This document shows, in pieces, positions 6,363-12,399 of a DNA stretch of 12,399 bases (its first letter is position 1; each line of letters starts with the position of its first letter). The notes beneath the pieces are model-generated. The model was not told the DNA's origin, searched no databases, and worked only from the letters and a program-made list of their open reading frames with translations. Source of the DNA: Bacillota bacterium (lineage in GTDB: Bacteria > Bacillota > Clostridia > Peptostreptococcales > Anaerovoracaceae); the NCBI GenBank assembly GCA_017619985.1, contig JAFZRG010000027.1:1-12399 (forward strand), read 5' to 3'. The position numbers were made by a program, and so were the translations under genes.

Positions 6363-7403
6363 ATGAAGGAACTCAGAGAAGGGTTTACTACAGGGAGCTG
6401 CGCGGCTGCGGCGGCGCTGGCCTGCTGTCTGTGGCAGCGGGACGGCAAATGCCCCGACGTAGTGGAGATCGAAGTGCCCGGCGGAAAACTGTACAGGCCT
6501 CAGATCATTTCCCATCCGGACGGCAGCTGCTCGGTCATAAAAGACAGCGGAGATGACCCGGACATCACGAACGGCATGGAAGTCTGTTGTTCCGTGCAGG
6601 TCGATGAAGAGGAAGGTCCGGTCCGGTTTGCGGCAGGAGAAGGCGTTGGAAGGGTCACGCAGAAGGGTCTGAAGATCCCCGTAGGAGAACCTGCTGTCAA
6701 CCCTGTTCCCCGGCAGATGATCGAAGACGCAGTACGGAGCGTATTCGGCATGCGGGGCGCTGTCGTAACGGTCTCCATACCGGGCGGTGAGGAGATCGCG
6801 AAAAAGACCTTCAATCCGAGACTCGGGATCGAAGGCGGGCTTTCCGTGCTGGGCACGACTGGCATCCTGCGCCCCATGAGTCTGCAGGCGCTGCGCGATT
6901 CCATGCGCGTGGAGCTGGAGATGCATGTCAATCAAGGTCACAGACGACTGATCTTTACGTTCGGGAATCAGGGAGAAACGGCGCTTTCCTCGCTGTACCC
7001 CGATTTGCCCATCGTCCAGGTGAGCAATGAGATAGGCTATATGCTGGACGCGGCAAGAGAACTGGGCGTAGAGTATCTGCTTGTCGGCGGGCATTCCGGT
7101 AAAATGACGAAGATCGCCGCAGGGATCCTGCAGACGCACAGCAGCACGGCAGACGGAAGGCGCGAAGCGGTCATCACGCAGCTCGCAAGGATGGGGGCGG
7201 ATGCCGGGCTCTGCGAAGCCGTTTACGGATGCAAGACGACAGACGCCATGGCTGTTCTGATCGAAAAAGCAGGTTATAGCGGGGTCTGGAACAGATTGGC
7301 GGAAGCGGCGAAAGAATACATGACGTTCCGGGTGCGGGACGGGATCCGGATCGATACCGTGATCACAGATACGGAGGGCCGTATCCTGGGAAAGGCTGAC
7401 TGA
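6363..7403 (+). CDS. cbiD: Cobalt-precorrin-5B (C1)-methyltransferase CbiD
   Basis: 346 residues. CbiD methylates C-1 of the ring around the acetaldehyde-loss step of the anaerobic route, using S-adenosylmethionine. The start at 6363 gives MKELREGFTTGSCAAAAA, with the diagnostic TTGSCAAAA motif at residues 9-17. Other family blocks are VGEPAVNPVPRQMI, NPRLGIEGGLSVLGTTGILRP, and GGHSGKMTKIAAGI with His244. The frame is open back to a TTG at 6336 inside cbiB, but that would put a Trp/Cys-rich tail before the conserved start, so ATG 6363 is chosen. The ribosome binding site is weak, and the ATG follows the cbiB stop by 4 bases, so translational coupling is likely. The family assignment is secure. 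Confidence 0.97.
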   Translation: MKELREGFTTGSCAAAAALACCLWQRDGKCPDVVEIEVPGGKLYRPQIISHPDGSCSVIKDSGDDPDITNGMEVCCSVQVDEEEGPVRFAAGEGVGRVTQKGLKIPVGEPAVNPVPRQMIEDAVRSVFGMRGAVVTVSIPGGEEIAKKTFNPRLGIEGGLSVLGTTGILRPMSLQALRDSMRVELEMHVNQGHRRLIFTFGNQGETALSSLYPDLPIVQVSNEIGYMLDAARELGVEYLLVGGHSGKMTKIAAGILQTHSSTADGRREAVITQLARMGADAGLCEAVYGCKTTDAMAVLIEKAGYSGVWNRLAEAAKEYMTFRVRDGIRIDTVITDTEGRILGKAD

Positions 7404-7404
7404 T

Positions 7405-8442
7405 ATGAATATCACACACGGCGGAAACGTTTGGCAGGAAGGCAGCCCGGCTGACTGGCTGGACTTTTCTGCCAATATCCGGCCCGGCGGCGCTCCGGAC
7501 TGGGTGAAGAACGCCTTAGTGGGAGGCATGGAAAACGCGCGGTACTATCCAGCTTTGGATATGCACAGAGCAAGAAAGGCGCTGTCGGAATATCTCCGGT
7601 TGAAAGAGGAATTCATCATGCCATGCGCAGGTGGTGTTTCCGCCATTACTATGGCAACGCGCTGCGGTGTTAAGGAAGTCTTCGTCTGTGCTCCGTGTTT
7701 CGGCGAATACGGAGGCGCGGCTCATCAGGCAGGACTTTCCTGGACAAGCGTCAGTCTGATGAGAAAGGACCGCGTCATAGAGGATCCGCGAATCGCGCTG
7801 AAAGACGTTCTGGAAGAAGGATCTCTCGTCTGGCTCTGCAGTCCCATGAATCCGGTCGGATACGCTTTCGAAAGGAAGCAGATCGAAGACCTGCTCGAAC
7901 TCATCCTTGAAAAGCATTGCCGCCTCGCTGTTGACGAAGCGTTTATCGATTTCTGTCCGGACAGCAGCGTACGGGATCTGGTGAACGCTCATCCGGAGCT
8001 CATCATTACGGGTTCGTTTACGAAAAGCCTGGGCATCCCCGGCGTGCGGCTCGGTTATCTGTGCGCGCAGGACGCGGACAGGCTGGCGCAGGCCATGCTG
8101 CCCTGGGAACTGAACTGCTTTGCGGAAAGCGTTCTGCTGGCTCTGCCTGAATACAGGGAAGAGATCGAAACAGATGCTGAGATCAACCGCAGCCGCAGAG
8201 AAGTTTTCAAAGCGCAGCTCGAAACCTTGGGTCTGTACGTCTATCCGTCGCAGGCGGACTTTCTTCTGGTCGATTTCGGAAAGAAAACGGACGCCATCGT
8301 TAAGAAACTGAAAGCAAGACATATCCTCGTCCGTACCTGCCTCGACTTTAAAGGCGTGAACGACGGACGACATCTGAGGCTGGCAGTCAAGGACGAGGCC
8401 TCGAACGAAACGCTCATCGAAGCATTGAAGGAGATCTTATAA
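7405..8442 (+). CDS. cobD: CobD-like L-threonine-O-3-phosphate decarboxylase (PLP, aminotransferase fold I)
   Basis: 345 residues, of the histidinol-phosphate aminotransferase-like group that contains Salmonella CobD. CobD decarboxylates threonine phosphate to aminopropanol phosphate, the side arm that CbiB attaches. Visible are the N-terminal HGGNVW and LDFSANIRP, PMNPVGY (Asn149), VDEAFIDF (Asp177, pairing with the pyridine nitrogen), and SFTKSLGIPGVRLGY with the Schiff-base Lys207. Near the end is RHLRLAVK (Arg325, a probable carboxylate or phosphate contact). AAAGG at 7391-7395, 9 bases before the ATG, supports the start, one base after the cbiD stop. Histidinol-phosphate aminotransferases share all the PLP residues, so the decarboxylase call rests on the HGGN/SANI N-terminus and the position between cbiD and cbiP. 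Whether the substrate is threonine phosphate or serine phosphate cannot be read from sequence. Confidence 0.9.
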   Translation: MNITHGGNVWQEGSPADWLDFSANIRPGGAPDWVKNALVGGMENARYYPALDMHRARKALSEYLRLKEEFIMPCAGGVSAITMATRCGVKEVFVCAPCFGEYGGAAHQAGLSWTSVSLMRKDRVIEDPRIALKDVLEEGSLVWLCSPMNPVGYAFERKQIEDLLELILEKHCRLAVDEAFIDFCPDSSVRDLVNAHPELIITGSFTKSLGIPGVRLGYLCAQDADRLAQAMLPWELNCFAESVLLALPEYREEIETDAEINRSRREVFKAQLETLGLYVYPSQADFLLVDFGKKTDAIVKKLKARHILVRTCLDFKGVNDGRHLRLAVKDEASNETLIEALKEIL

Positions 8443-9975
8443 ATGCGCGGAAAATCATTGATGTTCCAGGGGACCGGCTCCTCTGTCGGCAAATCCATGC
8501 TCTGCACGGCCGTGCTGCGCATCCTGCATCAGGACGGCTGGAAAGTCGCGCCGTTCAAGGCGCAGAACATGGCGCTGAATTCCTACGCGACGAGCGAAGG
8601 TCTTGAGATGGGACGCGCCCAGGTGACCCAGGCGGAAGCCGCCTGCATCGAACCTTCCGTCAAGATGAACCCGATCCTGCTCAAGCCCACGTCGGACCGC
8701 AGGAGCCAGGTCGTCGTCGGCGGCAAGCCCATCGGCACGCTGACCGCCATGGAATATGAGGAATACAAACCGAATCTGCGCAAATTCGTCAAGGAGACAT
8801 ACGACGCGCTCGAAAGTGAAGTCGACTGCGTCGTTATCGAAGGGGCAGGGAGCCCTGCGGAGATCAACCTGCATGAAGGTGACCTCGTAAATATGGCCAT
8901 GGCCAAAGCCGCGGACGCGCCTGTCATCCTGATCGGCGACATCAATCCCGGCGGCGTGTTCGCTTCGGTGTACGGCACGGTCAAACTGCTGCCGGAAGAC
9001 GAACAGAAGATGATCAAGGGCATCGTCATCAACAAGTTCCGCGGTGACGTCAAGATTCTCGAACCCGGCCTGGACATGCTGGAAGAACTGCTCGGCATCC
9101 CCGTGATAGGGGTCATCCCGTTTATGGACGTGGATATCGAAGACGAGGATTCCGTGACCGAGCGTTTCAACCGCCAGTACGGCGGCGAGGCGGTTCGCGT
9201 CGCGGTCGTGCACATCCCGCATATCTCCAACTTCACGGACTTCAACATCCTGGAGAGCGAAACGGATGTTTCGGTCAAATACGTCAAGAGCGCAGCAGAG
9301 ATCAAGGATGCCGACATCGTCATGATCCCCGGTACGAAGAACACGATCGAAGACCTGAACTGGATGAAGCAGCGCGGCATCGCCGACGAGATCGTGCGGT
9401 TCGCCCGTAAGGGCGGCATGGTCGTGGGGATCTGCGGCGGCTATCAGATGCTCGGCGAACGCCTGTTCGATCCGTATTACACCGAGTCGCGCATCCCCGA
9501 GATCGCAGGCCTCGGGCTGCTCGATCTGACCTGTACGTTCGAAAACGAGAAGACGACGACCCAGTCCAGAGGGCTCATCCGTAGCGACGCGGGCTGGCTG
9601 TCCGAGCTGAACGGCGTGCTCGTGGACGGCTATGAGATCCATATGGGGGTCAACGAATACGGTCCGGACTGCAAGCCTTTTCTGTACCTGAACGGACGCG
9701 AACATCCCGACGGCGTCTCGAACAAGGAAGGAAACGTCATGGGCACGTACCTGCACGGGATCTTCGACACCGGCGCGTTCGGCAGGGCGCTGATCAATAA
9801 AGTCAAGAAAGAAAAGGGCATAGACGTGTCCGAAAGCGACATCCTGACGATGGAGGAATTCCGCGAACGCGAACTGAACAAGGCAGCCGACATCGTCCGC
9901 GCGAATCTCGACATGGAAGCGGTCTATACGATCATCAAAGGCGGAAATGCTCCGCTGGGCAGGTGGAAGGAATGA
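8443..9975 (+). CDS. cbiP: Cobyric acid synthase CbiP/CobQ (glutamine-hydrolysing)
   Basis: 510 residues, full length. It amidates four side-chain carboxylates (b, d, e, g) of adenosylcobyrinic acid a,c-diamide, using ATP and glutamine. The N-terminal dethiobiotin-synthetase-like domain starts MFQGTGSSVGKS (P-loop, Lys17) and has PFKAQNMALNSY. VIEGAGSPAEINL, GDINPGGVFASVYGT and GIVINKFRGD follow. From about residue 250 a class I glutamine amidotransferase domain carries the nucleophile Cys331 in GICGGYQMLG and His438 in GTYLHGIFD. AAGGAG at 8428-8433, 9 bases upstream, fixes the ATG, which directly follows the cobD stop with no gap. The stop overlaps the cbiA start. Nothing is missing from either active centre. 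Confidence 0.98.
   Translation: MRGKSLMFQGTGSSVGKSMLCTAVLRILHQDGWKVAPFKAQNMALNSYATSEGLEMGRAQVTQAEAACIEPSVKMNPILLKPTSDRRSQVVVGGKPIGTLTAMEYEEYKPNLRKFVKETYDALESEVDCVVIEGAGSPAEINLHEGDLVNMAMAKAADAPVILIGDINPGGVFASVYGTVKLLPEDEQKMIKGIVINKFRGDVKILEPGLDMLEELLGIPVIGVIPFMDVDIEDEDSVTERFNRQYGGEAVRVAVVHIPHISNFTDFNILESETDVSVKYVKSAAEIKDADIVMIPGTKNTIEDLNWMKQRGIADEIVRFARKGGMVVGICGGYQMLGERLFDPYYTESRIPEIAGLGLLDLTCTFENEKTTTQSRGLIRSDAGWLSELNGVLVDGYEIHMGVNEYGPDCKPFLYLNGREHPDGVSNKEGNVMGTYLHGIFDTGAFGRALINKVKKEKGIDVSESDILTMEEFRERELNKAADIVRANLDMEAVYTIIKGGNAPLGRWKE
9967..9971 (+). promoter_or_regulatory. Ribosome binding bases bearing on the cbiA start
   Basis: AAGGA abuts the ATG at 9972 with no spacer but stands 9 bases before an in-frame GTG at 9981. 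A GGTGG just before it, at 9962-9966, is 5 bases from the ATG. Both starts are therefore possible; the ATGA overlap with the cbiP stop favours 9972. Confidence 0.45.
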
Positions 9976-11333
9976 GCGGCGTGACCCTGAAAAAAGCCCC
10001 GCGCGTCATGATCGCCGGAACGAACAGCGGCTGCGGAAAGACGACGGTCGTCTGCGCGCTGCTGCAGGCCCTGAAGAACCGCGGACAGGACGTGATGTCG
10101 TTCAAGTGCGGCCCGGACTACATCGATCCGATGTTCCATTCGCAGATCATCGGGACGGACAGCATGAACGTCGACCTGTTCTTCAGTTCCGAGGAAGAGG
10201 CGAAGGGGCTGTTCGCCAGACATGCGAAGGATGTGAACGTGGTCGAAGGCGTCATGGGCTATTACGACGGCATGGCTATGGATTCGGACAGAGCCTCGGC
10301 GTATCATGTATCGACCGTTCTGCAGACGCCCGTGATCCTCGTGATGAACGTCCGGGGCATGGCGCTGTCTGCGGCTGCGCTGCTCTCGGGATATCAGAAG
10401 TTCCGGGAAAACGCGCCGGTCGCAGGCGTCATTTTCAACCGGGCAAGCGCGGGGAGCTACGAACGGCTCAAAAAAACGGTCGAAAACGAGTGCGGCATCC
10501 CCGTGCTGGGATATTTACCCACAGACCCGTATATCTCGCTGGAAAGCCGGTATTTGGGCCTTATAACTGCATCTGAGATCGAAGGTCTGCAGGCCAAGAT
10601 GCAGAAACTGGCTGCGCAGGCGGAAAAGACGCTGGAGATCGACCGCATACTGGAACTGATGCGTACCGCGGAACCTCTCGAAGCGCCTGCGCTGAACAAC
10701 GAAAAGAAAGGCTTTTTCCGCCTCGCCGTGGCGAAGGATAAGGCATTCTGCTTCTATTACAGGGCAAACCTGGAGCTGATGGAAGCTCTGGGAGCGGAAC
10801 TGGTGGAGTTCAGTCCCGTCAAGGACCGTGAACTGCCGGAATGCGACGGCCTGCTGCTGGGCGGCGGCTATCCCGAACTGTACGCGGACGTGCTGAAACA
10901 GAATGTGAGCATGCGCGCGCAGATCCTGACAGCGATCGAAAGAGGTCTTCCGACCGTGGCTGAATGCGGCGGATTTATGTATCTGTGCCGCGACATCGCG
11001 GGCAAAAAGATGTGCGGCGTATTCGATACGTCCGTTCGCAGTACGGGTAAACTGACCCGTTTCGGCTATGCGGAGATCAGCGCTGAGAAAGACAGCCTGC
11101 TGTTCGAGCCGGGAACTTCGATCAAAGGTCACGAATTCCATTACTGGGACGCGGAAGATCCGGGAAGCGCTCTGAATGCATGCAAACCGAACGGAAAGGC
11201 CTGGCGATGCGGCTACGTTTCGGACAGCCTGTACGCAGGCTATCCGCATCTGTACCTGCCCAGCTGTCCGCAGGCGGCAGAACGCTTTGCGGACAAATGT
11301 CTCGAATTCCGGAAAAGGAGAACGGCGGAATGA
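9972..11333 (+). CDS. cbiA: Cobyrinic acid a,c-diamide synthase CbiA
   Basis: 453 residues from the ATG at 9972 (450 from GTG 9981). It amidates the a and c carboxylates of (cob(II))yrinic acid with ATP and glutamine, the step before the CbiP reactions. The N-terminal ATP-binding domain has MIAGTNSGCGKTTV, FKCGPDYIDPMFH, NVVEGVMGYYDGM and AGVIFNRA. The glutamine amidotransferase domain has LLLGGGYPELYA, the nucleophile Cys332 in AECGGFMYL, a GHEFHYWD block and His426 in YPHLYLP. CbiA and CbiP are related but distinct: this one carries the shorter amidotransferase domain and the GGGYPE block typical of CbiA/CobB. The frame stays open upstream to 9963, but those codons lie inside cbiP. The start overlaps the cbiP stop by 4 bases, and the end overlaps the cbiC start by 4. 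Confidence 0.97.
   Translation: MSGVTLKKAPRVMIAGTNSGCGKTTVVCALLQALKNRGQDVMSFKCGPDYIDPMFHSQIIGTDSMNVDLFFSSEEEAKGLFARHAKDVNVVEGVMGYYDGMAMDSDRASAYHVSTVLQTPVILVMNVRGMALSAAALLSGYQKFRENAPVAGVIFNRASAGSYERLKKTVENECGIPVLGYLPTDPYISLESRYLGLITASEIEGLQAKMQKLAAQAEKTLEIDRILELMRTAEPLEAPALNNEKKGFFRLAVAKDKAFCFYYRANLELMEALGAELVEFSPVKDRELPECDGLLLGGGYPELYADVLKQNVSMRAQILTAIERGLPTVAECGGFMYLCRDIAGKKMCGVFDTSVRSTGKLTRFGYAEISAEKDSLLFEPGTSIKGHEFHYWDAEDPGSALNACKPNGKAWRCGYVSDSLYAGYPHLYLPSCPQAAERFADKCLEFRKRRTAE
11315..11320 (+). promoter_or_regulatory. Ribosome binding site that fixes the cbiC start
   Basis: AAGGAG stands 9 bases before the ATG at 11330. It supports that start over upstream in-frame ones, the longest reaching 11180, which lie within cbiA. 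Confidence 0.75.
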
Positions 11334-11962
11334 AGCCGATGGAGATCGAAAAGAAGAGTTTTGAGATCATTGCGGAGGAACTCGCGCAGCGTTACCCGGG
11401 CCGGAAAGCGGACCCGGAATACGACCTGCTGATACGCAGGGTCATCCATACGACGGCGGACTTCGAATACTTCGAAACGCTCGCGTTTTCGGAACACGCC
11501 GTGGAGAAGATGAAGGCGGCGATCGCGAACGGATGCGATATCGTCACCGATACGACCATGGCGATGTCCGGGATCAACAAGAAGACGCTCGCGAAGTTCG
11601 GCGGGCAGGTACACTGCTTCATCGCGGACGAAGACGTTGCGATGGAGGCGAAAGAGAGGGGCGTGACCCGTTCTCTCGTCTCCATGGAAAAGGCCGCCCG
11701 TATGAAAAATCCTCTGATCTTCGCGATAGGTAACGCGCCGACCGCGCTGCAGTCCATCTGCAGCCTGTACCGGGAAGGCAAACTGAAGCCGGAGATGGTC
11801 ATCGGCGTCCCCGTCGGTTTCGTGAATGTCGTAGAAGCCAAAGAAGAACTGATGCAGACTGTTCCGGACTACATCGTCGCAAAAGGACGAAAGGGCGGAA
11901 GCAATGTTGCTGCCTCTATCGTAAACGCAGTATTGTATCAGCTGGTCACAAGAGAAGGCTGA
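11330..11962 (+). CDS. cbiC: Cobalt-precorrin-8 methylmutase CbiC
   Basis: 210 residues, the standard length. It moves the C-11 methyl group to C-12, converting cobalt-precorrin-8 to cobyrinic acid, the substrate of CbiA. Key blocks are PEYDLLIRRVIHTTADFEY with the catalytic His40, then IVTDTTMAMSGINK, FAIGNAPTAL and MVIGVPVGFVNVVEAKEEL. Near the end is YIVAKGRKGGSNVAASIVNA. The frame extends upstream to 11180 inside cbiA, but the AAGGAG at 11315-11320, the ATGA overlap with the cbiA stop and the family length all support 11330. The next gene starts 13 bases after the stop. Confidence 0.97.
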   Translation: MKPMEIEKKSFEIIAEELAQRYPGRKADPEYDLLIRRVIHTTADFEYFETLAFSEHAVEKMKAAIANGCDIVTDTTMAMSGINKKTLAKFGGQVHCFIADEDVAMEAKERGVTRSLVSMEKAARMKNPLIFAIGNAPTALQSICSLYREGKLKPEMVIGVPVGFVNVVEAKEELMQTVPDYIVAKGRKGGSNVAASIVNAVLYQLVTREG

Positions 11963-11963
11963 G

Positions 11964-11970
11964 AAAGGAG
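11964..11970 (+). promoter_or_regulatory. Ribosome binding site of cbiF
   Basis: AAAGGAG stands 5 bases before the ATG at 11976, in the 13-base gap after cbiC. It is among the strongest such sites in the window. Confidence 0.8.
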
Positions 11971-11975
11971 TTCCC

Positions 11976-12399
11976 ATGATCCATTTTGTCGGAGCCGGAT
12001 GCGGCGCGCCGGACCTGATCACCGTGAGAGGCGCGAGACTGCTGTCCGAAGCGGACGTCGTCATCTACGCGGGGTCCCTGGTGAACCCGAAGCTTCTGGA
12101 ATACTGCAAGGAAGGCTGCGAGATCCACGACAGCGCCTACATGACGCTTGAACAGGTGATCGAAGTGATGCAAAGAGCGGAAGCGGAAGGGAAGACCACC
12201 GTCCGTCTGCACACAGGCGATCCGTCCATCTACGGCGCGATCCGCGAACAGTTCGACGCGCTGGACCCGCTGGGCATCGCATATGATGTATGCCCTGGCG
12301 TGAGCGCTTTTTCCGGAGCGGCAGCCAGTCTGAAGGCGGAATATACGCTGCCGGACGTATCGCAGACCGTGATGATCACGCGCATGGAAGGGCGTACAC
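11976..12399 (+). CDS. cbiF: Cobalt-precorrin-4 C11-methyltransferase CbiF (3' end missing)
   Basis: 141 codons are visible before the window ends; the family is usually about 250 residues, so a little over half is present. CbiF transfers a methyl group from S-adenosylmethionine to C-11 of cobalt-precorrin-4. The N-terminus MIHFVGAGCGAPDLITVRGA is the tetrapyrrole-methylase signature loop, with Cys9 where Pro is the commoner residue. It continues ADVVIYAGSLVNPKLLEY, HDSAYMTLEQVIEVM, TVRLHTGDPSIYGAIREQ and YDVCPGVSAFSGAAASL, and the order and wording of these blocks mark CbiF/CobM rather than CbiL, CbiH or CobA. The start is fixed by AAAGGAG 5 bases upstream and by the conserved MIHFVGAG opening. 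Confidence 0.96.
   Translation, partial: MIHFVGAGCGAPDLITVRGARLLSEADVVIYAGSLVNPKLLEYCKEGCEIHDSAYMTLEQVIEVMQRAEAEGKTTVRLHTGDPSIYGAIREQFDALDPLGIAYDVCPGVSAFSGAAASLKAEYTLPDVSQTVMITRMEGRT

Noticed and set aside
8455..9756. Minus-strand open frame of 433 codons opposite cbiP
   Set aside because: It mirrors the biased codon use of cbiP, has no ribosome binding site that I can see and no family motif.
11180..11329. Upstream in-frame ATG that would lengthen CbiC by 50 residues
   Set aside because: It lies inside cbiA, exceeds the normal CbiC length, and a good ribosome binding site stands before 11330.

Overview
The window is a single plus-strand run of anaerobic (cobalt-early) cobalamin biosynthesis genes with a corrinoid/iron-complex-type ABC transporter set inside it. 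Base composition is moderately GC-rich, roughly mid-50s per cent by eye. Ribosome binding sites are AAGGAG-like, and the two secreted proteins are lipoproteins with a lipobox. There is no TonB receptor or other outer-membrane component. This fits an obligately anaerobic Bacillota (Clostridia-like) organism; the phylum is an inference and cannot be fixed from this sequence alone.

Layout, left to right. (1) 1-1092: 3' part of a cobaltochelatase gene (CbiK) that encodes two CbiK domains in tandem; the first domain is cut by the window edge. (2) 1119-2036: a lipoprotein of unknown function with two divergent copies of one beta-rich domain. (3) 2049-2077: a strong hairpin in the 53-base gap before the next gene. 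(4) 2090-5406: a binding-protein-dependent importer made of a lipoprotein receptor, a FecCD/BtuC-type permease and an ATPase with an extra C-terminal domain of about 110 residues. (5) 5393-12399: cbiB, cbiD, a cobD-like aminotransferase-fold gene, cbiP, cbiA, cbiC and the 5' part of cbiF.

How they work together. CbiK inserts cobalt into sirohydrochlorin. CbiF, CbiD and CbiC act at the ring-contraction, methylation and rearrangement stages. CbiA and CbiP amidate the ring carboxylates, using glutamine. The CobD-like enzyme would supply the aminopropanol-type side arm and CbiB attaches it to adenosylcobyric acid. The transporter probably brings in corrinoids or a related metal complex, so salvage and de novo synthesis appear to be co-expressed. 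Other ring-building genes (cbiL, cbiH, cbiG, cbiE, cbiT, cbiJ) are not in this window and may lie beyond either edge.

Genes are packed tightly: stop/start overlaps at 4288, 5393, 9972 and 11330, and gaps of 0 to 26 bases elsewhere except at 2037-2089. This argues for one polycistronic, translationally coupled operon. No stretch of 300 bases lacks a gene. I see no RNA gene, CRISPR array, insertion sequence or B12 riboswitch. The operon promoter must lie upstream of base 1. The points most worth checking are the double CbiK, the two-domain lipoprotein, the hairpin with no ribosome binding site in front of the receptor gene, and the ATPase extension.
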